Source: Eunapius fragilis
Taxonomy: Eukaryota > Porifera > Demospongiae > Spongillida > Spongillidae
DNA: 64,000 bases
Assembly (NCBI GenBank): GCA_963681505.1
Contig: OY811971.1
Coordinates: 1,828,090 to 1,892,089, forward strand
Direction: 5' to 3'
In this document: in pieces, positions 1 through 13,500 of the stretch
Layout of the letters: the number at the start of each line of letters is the position of its first letter
Numbering within the stretch: the first letter of the stretch is position 1
Made by a program: the position numbers and the translations under genes
Notes under the pieces: generated by a model
The model's input: only the letters and a program-made list of their open reading frames with translations
Databases searched by the model: none
Told to the model about the DNA's origin: nothing

Positions 1-62
1 TTTCTTGGATTAAATAATTGTGCGTGTCTGCGTGAATTGAACAGTGTGTGGTGTAGTCTGTT

Positions 63-338
63 CAGTGGCGGATCCGGGGAGGGGGGGGGGGGGGGGCACC
101 CCAGGGGCCAGTGCCTTCCCCCCCCCCCCCCCCACCTTTCGTTCGTCTAATTATACATTCATAGTCGCGAAATATAGCGTTTTAAATTGGATTTTGAACG
201 TACAGCTACCAAAAGTGTCCGCGCATATCCCCCTCCCCTTTCGGTAAAATACGCCCATTTCTCACTGAAATATAAATATTTCATTATTGGTGCCCCCTCC
301 CCCCCCCCCTCCGTTCTAAATTGCCGGATCCGCACCTG
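63..338. mobile_element. Small CAG/CTG-ended element, 5 bp TSD
   Basis: The termini are inverted: cagtggcggatccgg at the left and ccggatccgcacctg at the right. They are flanked by the direct repeat ctgtt (58-62 and 339-343). The interior holds poly-G and poly-C runs and no gene. Elements with the same type of ends and 5 bp duplications lie at 18079-18324 and 32775-33315. The latter retains a hAT C-terminal fragment, so a hAT group with 5 bp TSDs is my inference. Confidence 0.6.
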
Positions 339-414
339 CTGTTTGGACTAAAAAGTGTGACCTGCAGTGTCATGTGTGGTGTGCATGCTGTCTGAACAGT
401 GTTTGTGTGCGCTA

Positions 415-594
415 TGAGGATTGAACAGTGTGTGTGTATGTGTGTGTGTGTGAACAAAAAATTGTGTGGTGTGGTGTGTGTGTGTGTGTGTGTAGCATGT
501 GCATGGGTGCATATGTGCAGTGACAGTGTGTGGATGGTTGTGTGTGTGATGAATGAACAGTATGAGTAGTGTTGACTGAACAGTGATTGTGGTG

Positions 595-628
<34 letters not shown>

Positions 629-635
629 ATGGACT
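415..635. repeat. (GT)n-rich microsatellite
   Basis: Runs of GT, GTGTGTG and related steps dominate this stretch, with the longest pure run near 598-627. Open reading frames here encode only His/Thr repeats and are not genes. Confidence 0.9.
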
Positions 636-730
636 ATATATTGTGCGTGGTGAGGGTGGGATAGTGTGAAGAGTGTGCGAACTCATCAGTGTGTGTCTGG
701 TGTCTATACATTGTATGTCAACAACTCTCA

Positions 731-800
731 TGTTAGAGAATTGTTTTATTTACTTGTTTCATCCTGTCATTGCAGTATCGTAGTCAATAATCAAATGCAG
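731..800. repeat. Solo right end of foldback MITE family A
   Basis: The piece agagaattgttttatttacttgttt matches the outer right arm of the foldback MITE family. It is followed by a flank (cctgtcattgcagtat, gtcaataatcaaatg) that recurs after the MITE copy ending near 14874. No second arm is present. Confidence 0.5.
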
Positions 801-856
801 GAAGAGTGTATATAATTTGGACGATAGGTTATAACTTGAATTGAATAATAATAATT

Positions 857-1140
857 ACAAGCAATAACAACATTCTCTATGAGAAAGTTGGTGGCATGTA
901 GGATTTGAATATCGCAATATTGGTGTAAAAAGGAAGGAAACAAGGGTCTAATAAGAAGGGGAAATGTATAATAGTCCTATATTTCGCCCATTTGTAGGAC
1001 ACATTATGTTTGTGTGTGAAATATAGGACTATTATACATTTCCCCTTCTTAATAGACCCTAGTTCCCTTCCTTTTTACACCAATATTGCCATATTCCAAT
1101 CCTATATGCCACCATCTTTCTCATAGAGAATGTACTCGTT
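857..1140. mobile_element. Foldback MITE family A, copy 1
   Basis: This is a long imperfect palindrome. The left arm runs from cattctctatgagaaagttg through gtcctatatttcgccc, and the right arm is its reverse complement. Only a short loop separates them. It has no coding capacity. Six further copies lie in the window. The outermost arm sequences are the most conserved part; the inner arm differs between copies but still pairs within each copy. Confidence 0.8.
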
Positions 1141-1142
1141 TC

Positions 1143-2505
1143 TTCTGTTTATTAAATTCTGATAATTCTTCAGTTGGCTGCAAGAATTTTCAGTTGCAGC
1201 AGACCCTCCCCAGATATGAAGATGGTGTATTAGGATCCCCAAATGGTGTGTAATTGTGGAGGTGGAAGTGGGGGTTGCATGTAGTGGTGGAGCAGGAGGG
1301 GTATACTGTGTGGAGGGGGGTCCTAGAGAGGCAGTGTCCTGATGTGGAAGTGCAGCATCCAAGGAAATGGGTGTACCCTGATGAGGAGGAGCAAGGGGCC
1401 TTGTAGTGGTGTAGATGTCTCAACATGAGGGGAACTAGATTAACCTAGCAGCTGGGTGTCCACTGGTGGAAGTCCAATGGACGCAATTACAGTACAGCTT
1501 GTGGAGCTTTTTCAAACACCACCATTTATACTCCTGGGTTCATACAGGGAGTAGCTATAGGGAAATGATTGCAGTCATTAAAAAACAATTCACGTTACAT
1601 TTTAGCCACAGGTATATGTAACTCAAATAGCAGTGTAATTAATTTCACCAACATGCACACCAGGTGTTAACAAGGCATGCACAGACCTGCATGTGAAGCC
1701 TTACACATACATCAGATAATTATAATGAACCATAGAGAGATCTATAGTGTGATACGATAAGAACTTGTGCAATCCACATCCACGAGGGCTTGAAACCAAT
1801 TGCGCAGTGGAATGCAGCACAGAGCAAGCTCCACGAAAATGATAGTTCTCGGTATCCCTACAGGCAAATACAAAGACACGCATCACCAATTATAAAACAT
1901 TACGCTAAAAAAGAATTACACAGTGGGATGCGGCGCAGACCAAGCTACACGAGCATGCCTTTTAAAGTAGTTGCACAGGATGGCAGAGATCAAGGGGTAG
2001 TTCTTACCGTACCACTCTAGAGGCTATGCGATGGAAGCTATGAATAATTAATGCAATTGAACTGGTTGTACCCATGGTGCTTGTGTACTCATATGTATTT
2101 GAGAGAATTAGCCATAATTTCATTCCTAATTTGCTTCTGCGTGCCACAAAAGCTGTTCTGGGCTCTTCCCACCTGGAACAAGATAGCGGCAGACACTTTT
2201 ACCCATGCATTAACGCCACGTGTCTGTTAACGGTTGTACCTGTTTTGATCGTAGTATATCTATTTGGATCGAACCTGATAAGCCTCAGTACTAACAAGTG
2301 ATTGAACTGTGCCTTAGTCTTTGTCCTACAGATTTTGAACATACCGTTATAGATAGTGGTCATGTGCGGGCATGTGATCGCACTATAGAAGTATGCTCTC
2401 ACGTGACGTGCTTCCAATCCAATCTACAACGTGAACCCACACGCGAATTGATAAAAAGCGAGGTTCATATATGCCATTGATCTTACCTTTTTGATGGTAG
2501 TTCTA
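1143..2505. other. No gene recognised
   Basis: Short frames exist but show no domain and no conserved splice pattern. A Pro/Thr-rich minus-strand frame at 1102-1362 is low-complexity. The stretch near 1528-1575 (gggttcatacagggagtagctat) resembles 15555-15585 beside the Helitron-type fragment, so this is probably transposon-derived. Confidence 0.4.
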
Positions 2506-2830
2506 AGGCCCTACGGCAATGCGTCATCTTTGGAGCCAGCTTTGCGACTGGAAGTCCGGGTCTCGTATTGAATTCGCTTGCAAATCGGACAGTTTTAATA
2601 TACATGTGCATAGCCGGCGGAGCCACCAGCAACTGCCTAGATAGCTATGCTTTTAGTCTGTAAAGTAAATTTACCAATAATAATCTGGACTCACGAGTGA
2701 GAGGTGGCTGTCGCGCTCATAGGTCTTCTTCTTTTCTGGATCAGCCTCATAGCTGTCGTGCTCATAGACCTTTTTTGATCAGCCTCGTAGCTGACGCACT
2801 CATAGTCCTTTTCTGGATCAGCCTTGTAGC
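2506..2830. repeat. Dispersed repeat, pair with 4730-5000
   Basis: The sequence from ccctacggcaatgcgtcat to ctggactcacgagtgag is repeated with small indels at about 4735-4935. The tail (2700-2830) is, on the minus strand, three decayed units reading roughly SYKADPEK, the repeat that starts the Helitron-type ORF described at 15328-19923. It is a fragment and not a gene. Confidence 0.6.
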
Positions 2831-4030
2831 TGCATCATAGATTGACGAATACCTGGATATGAAATGCGGAGATAATGATCCGCGTTTCTGCACGTGACAC
2901 ATTTGGTGTAATAAATTAATATGGCGATACCATAGATTATAGAGTAGATCTATGGCGATACCAAGGCCGAAAGTATCAAAACCTTAAATACAACTTTAAT
3001 CCCTATATATGTACGTGTGTTCCCTTCAACTGATCATAGTAACTGCGTAGATGTGTCTCAATTCTATCTAGCCTGCCTTTTCCGACCGCGGACGGTTAAA
3101 TGAATATAACCCACAAAACTAGAAGACATTTGCACATAACGCGTAACTTTGGTCTACCTTTGACAGTACGCGTTCCACACATAAACTCATTCTTAACATT
3201 TAAAATCAAAATTGGACTTTGCTGCGTGTGTCTAACTCACACACTATGCACCGAAACACGATGGGTCCGCTATCTGTTCACCAAGCAGTTATACCCACAC
3301 GCTGAAGCCCCTTACAACAGATATAGGTTCGTTCCACAGAGGGAATAATGCAATGTTTTGCTTATAGAATTGGAAGCATTTCTAAGTTGAGATATATGTT
3401 TCGAAAAGCTGAAATGACAGATACCTACGTAGAGTATGATTAGTGAATTGCATGAACAGTAGTCACTAACCTGGAAAGACAAGGGAGTACGAAGAATGCC
3501 GAAGATAACGACTTTTGTGTTGAATATCAGTGAAAGTTGGGCGTACGCTACGAAAGGGTTAATCGAAACACAGTTCGCTTCAAAGGGTCCGCCGCCTACA
3601 ATAGACAAGGATCACGTGACGCGTTTCATATCCTGGTATTCTTCAATCTATGGCTGCATCTAGAGCGCTGCTGAGTCCATTGCTTGGTTTTGGACTTCAT
3701 AGGCCAAAAGTACGTAGCCTTGTTAAACTGGTAACTATATTCAAAATGCGTAGGTGTGACTTACCGTATGTCGGTGAATAGCATAGTAGATGTATGGTCG
3801 GGGTACGAGATTTTAATCCAGCCCTATATACCAAATTTGGACTACTCCCTTTTATATTTCGCCCGATGCGTCATACTTGTTTCTGACCCCTAGAGATAAA
3901 ATCCGAACCAATAAAAACCAACGCAAAACTGTTCTTATTTGTGTCACCGTTCGATAGGCTAAGCGACAAAGAGGGAAATGATCAGATTCACCGTCGTCCC
4001 GCCAGACGCGAGTCACGTTTTTTTATGACT
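2831..4030. other. No gene; two short dispersed repeats
   Basis: No coding region is supported. 3749-3835 (taggtgtgacttaccgtatg) recurs at about 5168-5250. 3900-4025 (caacgcaaaactgttcttat) recurs at about 5680-5790. Both look like remnants of the same composite repeat. Confidence 0.5.
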
Positions 4031-4378
4031 TCATTTACGGAACCAGAGATAATATATATTATCTCTGCTTCCGCAGGTTCCGATAATTGTATATAATTTG
4101 TCCTCGCCCGCGCCCTCTTCTCCTGCGGGCGCGGGGACGTCCTCCTCGCCATTGCTGGTTCTGACCAGGCTGTCGCGTACAGACTCGAGAGGACTTCTTT
4201 TCGGGATTGGCCTTGTAGCTGTCGCCATAGATATTAGAGTAGATGCTGTCGCGTACAAAGGCCTTCTTTTTTTCGAGTTGGCCTTGTAGAGCGCTCGGGC
4301 TTTAGCTTTGTTCTCGTCTTGCGTTTGGAGGTATTCCGCTCCTTGCTTAGATATCTTCTTTTGATTACGCGAAGGCAT
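4031..4378 (-). pseudogene. Helitron-type ORF, N-terminal fragment
   Basis: The minus strand starts [19 protein letters not shown], almost the same start as at 19923. It continues with a basic, Lys/Ala/Arg-rich stretch and repeat units read out of frame ([14 protein letters not shown] is the shifted reading of a [16 protein letters not shown] unit). It then jumps to an acidic segment, EEDVPAPAGEEGAGEDK. In sponge genomes I associate this Lys-rich repeat N-terminus with very large Helitron/PIF1-helicase ORFs. That link is from memory and no helicase is present here. The internal jump and frame slips indicate a deleted, dead copy. Confidence 0.5.
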
Positions 4379-5000
4379 TTTTAAACAACTTCACTAGCCA
4401 AAGTAACAACTAAACTGCGATAGGTAAGTATACAGGTTAGAGTGCCTAAAATTATTCATACAAATTTTTTTGTTTGTTTTGTCTTGTTTTAATATGAATA
4501 TACGGTAACAACAGTTCTATTATTAAAATCAATCACTATGCCTAAACCACACCCACACACCATTCCATTCCTTTACATGCTGCAACCTTGACCGGAGAGC
4601 AAGGCTCTAGCTTTGCATCGTACTAAGGTGAAGTTAAGCCTCTGGTAAATGTTTGTGATGGCCTTTGACTTGCTGCATGCGCTGCAGCTGCAAGGTCAGG
4701 CGGGCTGCCAGGCGAGAGTTGAGCACTGCGCTAAGACCCTACGGCAATAGCAAGCTTTGCGACTGGAAGTCTGGGTCTCGTAATGAATTCTCTTTATAGC
4801 AAATCGGACAGTTTAATATACATGTATATAGCCGGTCACTACCGGCGGAGCCACCAGCAACTGTCTAGCCGGTAGACTTTTAGTCTGTAAAGTAAAATAA
4901 TCATTACCAATAATTTTCTGGACTCATTGAATGAGAGGCGGCTTAGACCTTCTACTTTTCTGGTTCAACCTAGTTCGTAGCTGACGCACTTGTAGCAACT

Positions 5001-6195
5001 TAATTAGATTTCGCTTGACAACGTAACCCGACAAACCACGCTATGACAACAAAATCAATTCTGAATAATGCCGTCCCCAATTAACCCCAACACAACGCAC
5101 TTACATAATCACAATACACGCATAGTCCTGCCTTGTAGCGCTGCCCTTCTTTATGGGATTCATAAAGCGTAGGTGTGACTTACCGTATGTCGGTGAATAG
5201 CATTAGTACCATAGTAGATACACTGTATATGGCCCGGGTACGAGATTTTTTGTTAGGTACCCCGATGAAAAAAATCTTGCAAGTTCTGGCATGATGTTTT
5301 CGAACCAATCCGTACTCTACCCGTAATCTTTCATCTGCTATGCAAGACTTTGTATGAATGCATGGTCATGAATGATTGTCCGAAAGTCATGCATGATCCT
5401 TGCAAGATTTAGCATGATTATATGCAAGATTTTTTTCCTTGGGACTACTCGCTTTTTGATTTCGCCCGATGCGTCATACATGTTTCTGACCCTAAAGATA
5501 AAATCCGGACATATACTGAAGCGATTGGTGTTGGCGCTCTTCGACAACGTTTCTAGAGCTAGCGTGTTCGTCGTGGCGGAGGAAGGAGAAGTAGAATAAA
5601 AATGGCGGCGAATAACAGTTGGACCGGGTATAAGACGTTTTTGTTCTCTAAAATCGCGCACTGTTATGACACAGAACCAACGCAAAACTGTTCTTATTTG
5701 TGTTATCGTTCGATAGCGACAAAGAAGGAAATTATCCAATTCACCGTCGTCGCGAGTCACGTTTTCTTAATGGCGTTCATTATACGACATCAATCCTATA
5801 TGGAAACAACGTGAAACCAGATGAACTCGCCTTAACACCTGTGCTATAATAACGGTGTCCCGGTAATTTATACACCACTTACCATATACCTTTTGATACC
5901 AACGTAAACACCCAGGATTGTAAGCAACTAACCACATAAGCATTGTTGTGACAATGGCAGGTGCAGGGGAGAGGGAAGGAGGAACAGAAATACAATATGC
6001 CATAGAAGAATGAGGTAGGATTTGTTAGCGATAGTAAGTCGGTAGAGTTATTCATTCGGAAGTTGTAGAGCGAATCACACGGAGAGCATTTTATTATATA
6101 TAGAGTCGAGGCAGCGAAAAGGGATCTCACGCAAATTTTTCGTGCAGGAAAGAGCATCAAAGTTGACGCTTACTATAAAATGTACGCGTAATTTA
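5001..6195. other. No gene; dispersed repeat remnants
   Basis: It contains the second copies of the short repeats noted at 3749 and 3900. Several overlapping frames of 60-140 codons occur on both strands without any recognisable domain. I see no splice-compatible exon. Confidence 0.4.
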
Positions 6196-6487
6196 ACAAG
6201 TAAATAAAAAACATTCTTTATGAGAAAGTTGGTGGCATATAGGATTTGAAGGCAATGGTGGTGTAAAAAGGAAGGAAACAAGGGTCAATAATAAGGGAAA
6301 ATGGAATAGTCCTATATTTAGCACACGAACAACATACCATATCCTACATATAGAAATGTGCTAAATATAGGACTATTCCATTTTCCCTTATTATTAGACC
6401 CTTGTTTCCTTCCTTTTTACACCACCATTGCCTTCAAATCCTATATGCCACCAACTTTCTCATAGAGAATGTTTTTTATTTACTTGT
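6196..6487. mobile_element. Foldback MITE family A, copy 2
   Basis: The arms start and end acaagtaaataaaaaacattc / gaatgttttttatttacttgt and are complementary almost throughout. The inner arm sequence (gaaggcaatggtggtgtaaaa) appears in both arms. The right flank (ttcattgatttttattcatac onward) is shared with copy 3, so the MITE was carried in a larger duplicated segment. Confidence 0.9.
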
Positions 6488-7345
6488 TTCATTGATTTTT
6501 ATTCATACCCGATTATGAGCCGTATAGCATGTTAAGTAATCCATCGTGATATGAGAGGGAGGTTGTAAAGGTACGACATACCTTTGAGTGACCTTAACTC
6601 TTTTCGCCGAGCGAGATGCACGTTCAGGACATGGCAATATCGCTGTCTTTTTTTTCAGGATCTGTACCTTGCACGTGAAGGCATTTTGAAAAAAAAAAAA
6701 AAAAAAACAACTTCACTAAGTTCCAAAGAGCGTCAAACTTACAACGATCGAATAACAAGAATGATTATAGTACGCACGTGCACGTTATTAAAAATACATA
6801 ACCGCCACAGTTAATTACCACTACGTGTAGTGCCCAGACCGTACACATTTGATTACTTGATGTATACTGCTAGTACTTCGTATAAAGAGCGAAGTAGGAC
6901 CTATCCGAGTCGTGTCAGTGCAGTAAGCTTAACTATACGTGATTTGCTAACACAACCACCGATATATGTCATGTAGCCTCGAGACGTTTTGACCACAGAA
7001 GCGAGAATGCCAACGAATTCTGAAGCCATTGGTGTAATTTTCATTTCTTAAAAGTGTTCCTATCCCGAGTTATGCGTGGTCAAGAACAAGAATAAGAACA
7101 AGAAGAAGAAGAACGAGAAATACGTGGGACTGGGTACGAGTTTCGAAAATTGTTTTGTTCTTTACAACCACGCGGTTTTGTGACATCAAACAAACACGAA
7201 ACTGCTTGTTGTTGCCTTCTTGTACGACGACGATAACAAGGTAAGCCATCCGCTCGTCGGGAGTCTTGTTAGAAGCGGGTCGCGTTTTTTAATGACATTC
7301 ATAATCGGGGTCAAATCCTATATGAGAGTTACTAACGTAACTCTC
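6488..7345. repeat. Composite dispersed repeat, copy 1
   Basis: This stretch is nearly the same as 10961-11749 plus 13638-14085; the second copy is split by the insertion at 11750-13630. It includes an A-run (6689-6706) and a GAA-rich run (7085-7120). Parts recur at 9338-9560 and 45905-46985. Short Lys/Arg-rich minus-strand frames near 6580-6690 match the Helitron-type N-terminus at 11068-11560. There is no intact gene. Confidence 0.7.
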
Positions 7346-7798
7346 GAAAAGCTCACATGTCAACCAATAGATTTGCCAATAGTCAGTGACACACAATGCA
7401 GACAACAGTTCAATTAGACTTGGTCACAGTATAGTCCCTTCTTGCTGCCTCGATCTCTTCCCAAAGTAATAAATATTCTCGAGTTCTATATTTTGAAGTA
7501 CTGTTTTGTCACAAAAAACTCTCTCCTTGCTAGTTTTGTGACCCCCATTAACGTTTCATATGCCCATCTGTAATTTGTACGAAGTGTTCAGTTCTGTAAT
7601 TTGTACAATTGTGTTCTGTTCTGTTGTTTAGTCTGGAGGCTGCTTATTCCTTGATTTATGCCTATATGTCAATATAAAGTTTCCACATCAGCTGAATTTG
7701 ATGCTTTGCTTATGCTCTGAGATTAGCATGCAACCTACGAGTATTTGCTAACTCTATTTGAATACTCTACATCACATACCTTATTTTTATTTTATTAG

Positions 7799-10549
7799 AT
7801 GAAGATAAAGATGAAGACCATTCTGTGGCACTTGTGCTACTTACTCCTGATCAACGAAATAGCATGTTCCCATTTCAGAGGCGGAACCATGTCATTGAAA
7901 TACAATGATGAGCTGAATCAGGTGAGATAATTTTAACTATAACTGCAACTAGACATCAAATGTTAGAAACGCAACTCAGTTTGAAACTTAAAACCTCTAT
8001 CTCTTTTGCTACGCAAGACGTGGAATAAGAGATAGAGCTTGATGATGGAGCAACATTACGCATTGAACACTTCGGTTTATTGAAATAAATTATCAGTGTT
8101 TTTACTGCCTTTGGAAAGGGAAGATTTGTATTCAATATTTGAAGACACTATGAATTTGCATGTCAACTGTACATTTCATTTATTTGGATTCAGAGTAGCG
8201 CATTTCAATTTTAATTCATAAATTTATATACTGTTAAAATCCCTGGCACGACCAGCAAAAGTTTGCTCCTTGTTGAATGTTTTCAATACTACATCCCTAT
8301 CTGTGCTTATTTGCAATTGTGGTATTTTGTAGATGGAGATTGCATTTCGAACGTTCTGGAGATCAGGAAATTATTTCTGTGGTGGATCGACAATTAACTG
8401 TCTCAATGCGTGCAACTATGTATCCGAGATCTGTACCGATCGAGATTTCAGTACTTCACAAGATTGGGAATCTGGTGAAAAGACATATGTGTACAGAAAT
8501 GTACAATTTGATGGAGAGTAAGTGAAGCATCTATCTAGTAAGGTATATTAGTCACATAATTGGCATTGGGCTCTATCAGCTGGGAGAGATAGAGCCATTT
8601 TGAGAGAACCAGAATCAAAACCACAAAGCCTAACATGAAGTAACCATATAGCCATTTGTATCCAAAAACAAATTTGAATTCAATTGTGTGCTGTAAAGTA
8701 TCAAACTGCAAAAGATAAATACATGCACGTGTACAAATCGAATGGTGCTGTATGAGTAATTGTTGGGTAAGGTGAGTCAGTGCTGATTGATTCCATATAC
8801 TGTGCCTAGAGGGAGGAATAAGTCACATGGGATTTTAGATTTATATTAAAACCATTGTAGCCTGATAACCAGACTAATGATGCTACAGGCTGCAGATACA
8901 GTACATCTGCTTATAATCTGTAAATTTGTTTGACGCACAATCACCAATGGCATTATAAATGCAGTGCCCGCTCATCATAGAGAAAATAAAAAGAAACCAT
9001 CAGTGTTCATAGCAACCGCTATGAAAACTAATAGTTGGCTTAGTCCCAATGTATATGCTTTATTTTCTTAATGATCGATGTTTTCCCCATAGAGAATGCT
9101 GCTACTTGTTTCATAGATTTTTTAAATCTAATTATACGTCTTACACTAACCGAATAGATGCAGTTGATTGTAAATCATGTGCTACTGCTCCTGTAGTTTT
9201 TTGGATTTTTTTATCGACAATCCTAAACTGGTCAAGATTCTGCTTTGTAATGATACGAGTATAGCGTCTAGTACGGCCCAATATAACAATACAATTACCA
9301 AAATATACAATCGACTATTTGATCACAGTAGCACTCCTCCAGCCAATTCTGAAGATATTGGTGAAAGTTCCATTCTTTAAACTGGTGTGTTCCTATCCCA
9401 AGTTATGCGTGGTCAAGAAGGAAGGAGGATAATTCCGGGACTGGGTACGAGGACGGGCAGTAGCCTCTACAACCGCGCGGTTTTGCGACATGAAACAAAC
9501 GATAAAATTGTTATTCACTTTCGTATTATCGTTCGAATAAAATAGCTAAGCAGTATAAAACAGATGACTCTTAATTTTAGCGGTTTGCATTTCATATTCT
9601 CAATATGCATAAAATTAATCTCTACATTTTATACATGTATTGTAGTTATCTGTGTATTACTTCAATACAGATTTTCAAGCTGTTGTTGGGTTAATGATAT
9701 TGGAGCTGGATCCTGGGGACTAAGGGTACAATCCAACTTTACTGACAACTCTTCACCCATTACAACAATGCTACCAATTATACGACTGCAGTATGGATGT
9801 GGTAGTACCATCAAAATCCCAGGTATTATAAAGCATTGATGTTATTCTGCATCCCAATACATTTTGATACTACACACAGTTGATGATTCTGATGGGGATG
9901 AAGTAAGATGCAGATGGGCAAAAGCTGAACAACGTGAATGTGGTAGCTACTGCCAACAGATATCAGGAAGCATCAATGATGTAATATACTAGTGATTAGT
10001 TAATCTATATGGTGTAGTAATTGTGTCGATAAACGTTCATTTAGTGCACACTGGACATTGGTACAACTGGCATCGGAAGATATGGCATTGCCATCCAAAT
10101 AGAAGATTTTGAATCCTTGACATCAAATGTTTCCCTCAGCAGCATTCCACTGCAGTTCATTGTTGATGTATACAGCAGCACAAGTCCTTGTAGTGACCTT
10201 CCACGCATCATTGGTACATTGCCAGATAATTCATACATTTCATTGTTGCCTAATGTCACGTGGAGATATAATATAACAGCTCAGAGCAGCATTGGAAGCA
10301 AGTATGTGATAACCCCCCCCCCCCCCCCCCCCCCACCCCTGTACCAACCGCAGAATGAAGCCTAACTACTTGTTTGATTTGTCTCCACAGTATAATTGAA
10401 ATTATTACTGTGTCTCCTAAAGGAATGACAAAATCATCAATTCTTTCTGGCAGCAGTTTTCAGGAACGCTATATAACATTGAATTGGAAACCTGATTACT
10501 CACAATATGGAGCGAATATTCTTTGCTATGCTGCTGTTGACAATCTCGG
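7799..10549 (+). CDS. Exons 1-6: signal peptide and FRGG module
   Basis: Residues 1-326. The start [18 protein letters not shown] is a clear signal peptide, with cleavage likely after the following NEIACS. The mature N-terminus HFRGGTMS is a motif I know from uncharacterised secreted proteins of sponges, cnidarians and amphioxus. Six exons carry paired cysteines ([29 protein letters not shown]) and several N-glycosylation sites. The ATG directly follows tttattag, so a non-coding first exon upstream is likely. Exon 6 ends in phase 2 (GG) and joins exon 7 at 21191. Confidence 0.85.
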
Positions 10550-13500
10550 GTGAGTCGAACTGATAACATGGCGGTGTAATAGAAACTTGTATAGAAGGTT
10601 ACGTCAGCCATTAATGAATTAAAACTAGAAGTTGCTGATAGAAATGTACATACAAGTAGCTTAGTATACAAGTAAATAAAAAACATTCTCTATGAGAAAG
10701 TTGGTGGCATATAGGATTTGAAGGCAATGGTGGTGTAAAAAGGAAGGAAACAAGGGTCTAATAATAAGGGAAAATGGAATAGTCCTATATTTAGCACACG
10801 AACAACATACTATGTCCTACATATAGAAATGTGCTAAATATAGGACTATTCCATTTTCCCTTATTATTAGACCCTTGTTTCCTTCCTTTTTACACCACCA
10901 TTGCCTTCAAATCCTATATGCCACCAACTTTCTCATAGAGAATGTTTTTTATTTACTTGTTTCATTGATTTTTATTCATACCCGATTATGAGCCGTATGG
11001 CATGTTAAGTAATCCATCTTGATATGAGAGGGAGGTTGTAAAGGTATACCTTTACAACCTCCCTCACTCAAAAGTATGTCGTATACGACATACCTTTGAG
11101 TGACCTTAACTCTTTCGCCGAGCGAGATGCACGTTCAGGACTGTGGCAATATCGCTGTCTTTTTTCAGGATCTGCTCGATACCTTGCACATCGAGAGGTC
11201 CGTTCCTTTTCAGGATCTGAGGGGGCTTTAAGGGGCGGCCGAAATAGAAGAGAGGTTATTAATTGTCGCCCCAGCGCGATCGAACCCACGAACGCATTTT
11301 GTATCGGGCCAGACTGAAGCAGACAGCACCCTCCCCCCCCACCCTCCCCCTTCCTACAGTCTACTAATCGCATCTCGATACCTTGCGCGTCGAGAGGTCC
11401 GTTTCTTTTCAGGCTCTGCTCGATATTTTTCACGTTGAGAGGCCCGCTTCTTTTCAGGCTCTGCTTTGTAGTTCCGCTCGGGCTGAATCTAATACGTCGA
11501 CTCTAGTTTTGAGGTACTATGCTCGTCGTTTGGCTTTCTTCTTTTCCTGACGTGCATGAAGGCATTTTGAAAAAAAAAAACAAGTTACAAAGAGCGTCAA
11601 ACTTACAACGATCGAATAACAAGAACGATTATAGTACGCACGTGCACGTTGTTAAAATACATAATCGCCACAGTTAATTACCACTACGTGTAGTGCCCAG
11701 ACCGTACACATTTGATTACGTTATGTATACTGCTAGTACTTCGTATAAACATAGATTAATGACCTTATAGATACGGGATTGGAAACGCTGTACATTGCAC
11801 GATTCTATCATCGTTTCACGTATGCATGACGTCATGTTTGATGTAGGAGGTGGAACACTCTAGCTTTCTTCCAGGTTTCGAAACCGTCAGTGAAGTACAT
11901 TGTCTAGTACACCTTTCGTATTTGCGCTTTGATGCTAGGCGACCTTGTCGATACATGACCTGCACGATACAACCATAAAAATATACATACGAGTGATACG
12001 ACCAAGAAGAACGCGATCATTTATGTGCATAGTGGGCAGTGTTGCCGCGAAATACGTTTTCTATTTAATCGTCTATTTCGCGATATATCGCGAAATGAGG
12101 ATTTAATCGCGATATTTATATCGCGATATATTATTAATATTTATTATCAATTATTATTAGTTATTCATTGTTGTGGTGACTAATTATGGCTACCAAAGTG
12201 AACGCAAAACCCGCACTTGATGCTACAAAAGATGAATTCGTTTGTGTTGATCGCAAAGTGTATAAAAGCAGTGTCTGGCAATACTTCGGATGGCACAAGA
12301 AAGCAATCGGTTCTTGCTGGGTTGTTTGTAACATTTGCTATGGATGGGTGTCAAGATACGGGAAAAATACCTCGAACATGTGGTACCACATCAAATCCGT
12401 GTATGGAATAAAGGCAATCCAGCAAGGGTGAGTGTATATGGTATAATAGACTTGCAGTTGTACTATGGATACGTTTTTATGTGTACAGCTGCAAGAAGGA
12501 GGAAATGGGCAGCTAGCAGCTGCAGCACAAACACTGGCAGTGCAACCACTAGTGTCAAAGGTACTGGAAGCATGGACAAGTTTGTGCAGCCTGTAACTGT
12601 GATGAAAGGGGAGAAGCTTGACAGAGCTAATGAGCTGCTGGTTAACGCTTTAACGGCTAATTTGCTGCCATCGCAGCTCTACTGGACAGCCCAGAGTTTA
12701 GAGATGGTTCATATCTAGTGGAACATACATCCCTCCTCATAGAACCAATGTTACTGAGCTGATTGATCATCAGTACCAGAACATGGCGTTCATATTACCA
12801 TTTTACCATATATCCCCGGCATCCTTGATTTAACCCTTGATCTCTTTTAATTTACCCGTATTTGGCCGTTTAAGTCGGTTTAACTGTGTTGATTCTCGTA
12901 AACATGTATGGTGAAAATCGCCGCGAAATGAATAAATATTAATCGCGATATATCGCGTTTCGCGATATAAAGATTTAATCGCGATATATCGCATTTCGCG
13001 ATATATCGCGGCAACACTGATAGTGGGCCGTATATCTTTAGAACCAATATGTGTAGAAGACTTTAACATACACCACGCAACCCATCGACCTTTCTAGATT
13101 GCTAAAATACTAACCAAAAGCCATAGTTTTGTACCATGTCACAACAACAGCCTGCGAGCTGCTGGAGGTTCAAAACGCGCAAATTTGAGTTTGAAGCTCT
13201 GAATCTCTTTTTGTGTAACAACTACAAGTTTGCAACGAACCCTACGCAACACTACCATCTCTGCCTTTGCTGTGTAACGAGGTTTCAACGCTTAAAGCTA
13301 TTCTGTGTCGCCACAGTAATCAGCGCAAAAATTTCACTTCCTATTCGCATGACCTGATACAGCCGTTTAACCATCGTATAAAGCACAAGGTTTAAAAGCC
13401 GAATCATTTGAACGTGTTTTCTGATTACACAAGTTTCTATACGACTATTTATATCATCAACTGCTTTCTTGTACCTTTGCTGTCTCTGTTCAGGACAGTT

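Noticed and set aside
348..731. 127-codon His/Thr-rich frame
   Set aside because: Pure consequence of the GT microsatellite.
5338..5760. 140-codon minus-strand frame
   Set aside because: It spans dispersed-repeat remnants, has no domain, and overlaps equally long frames on the other strand.
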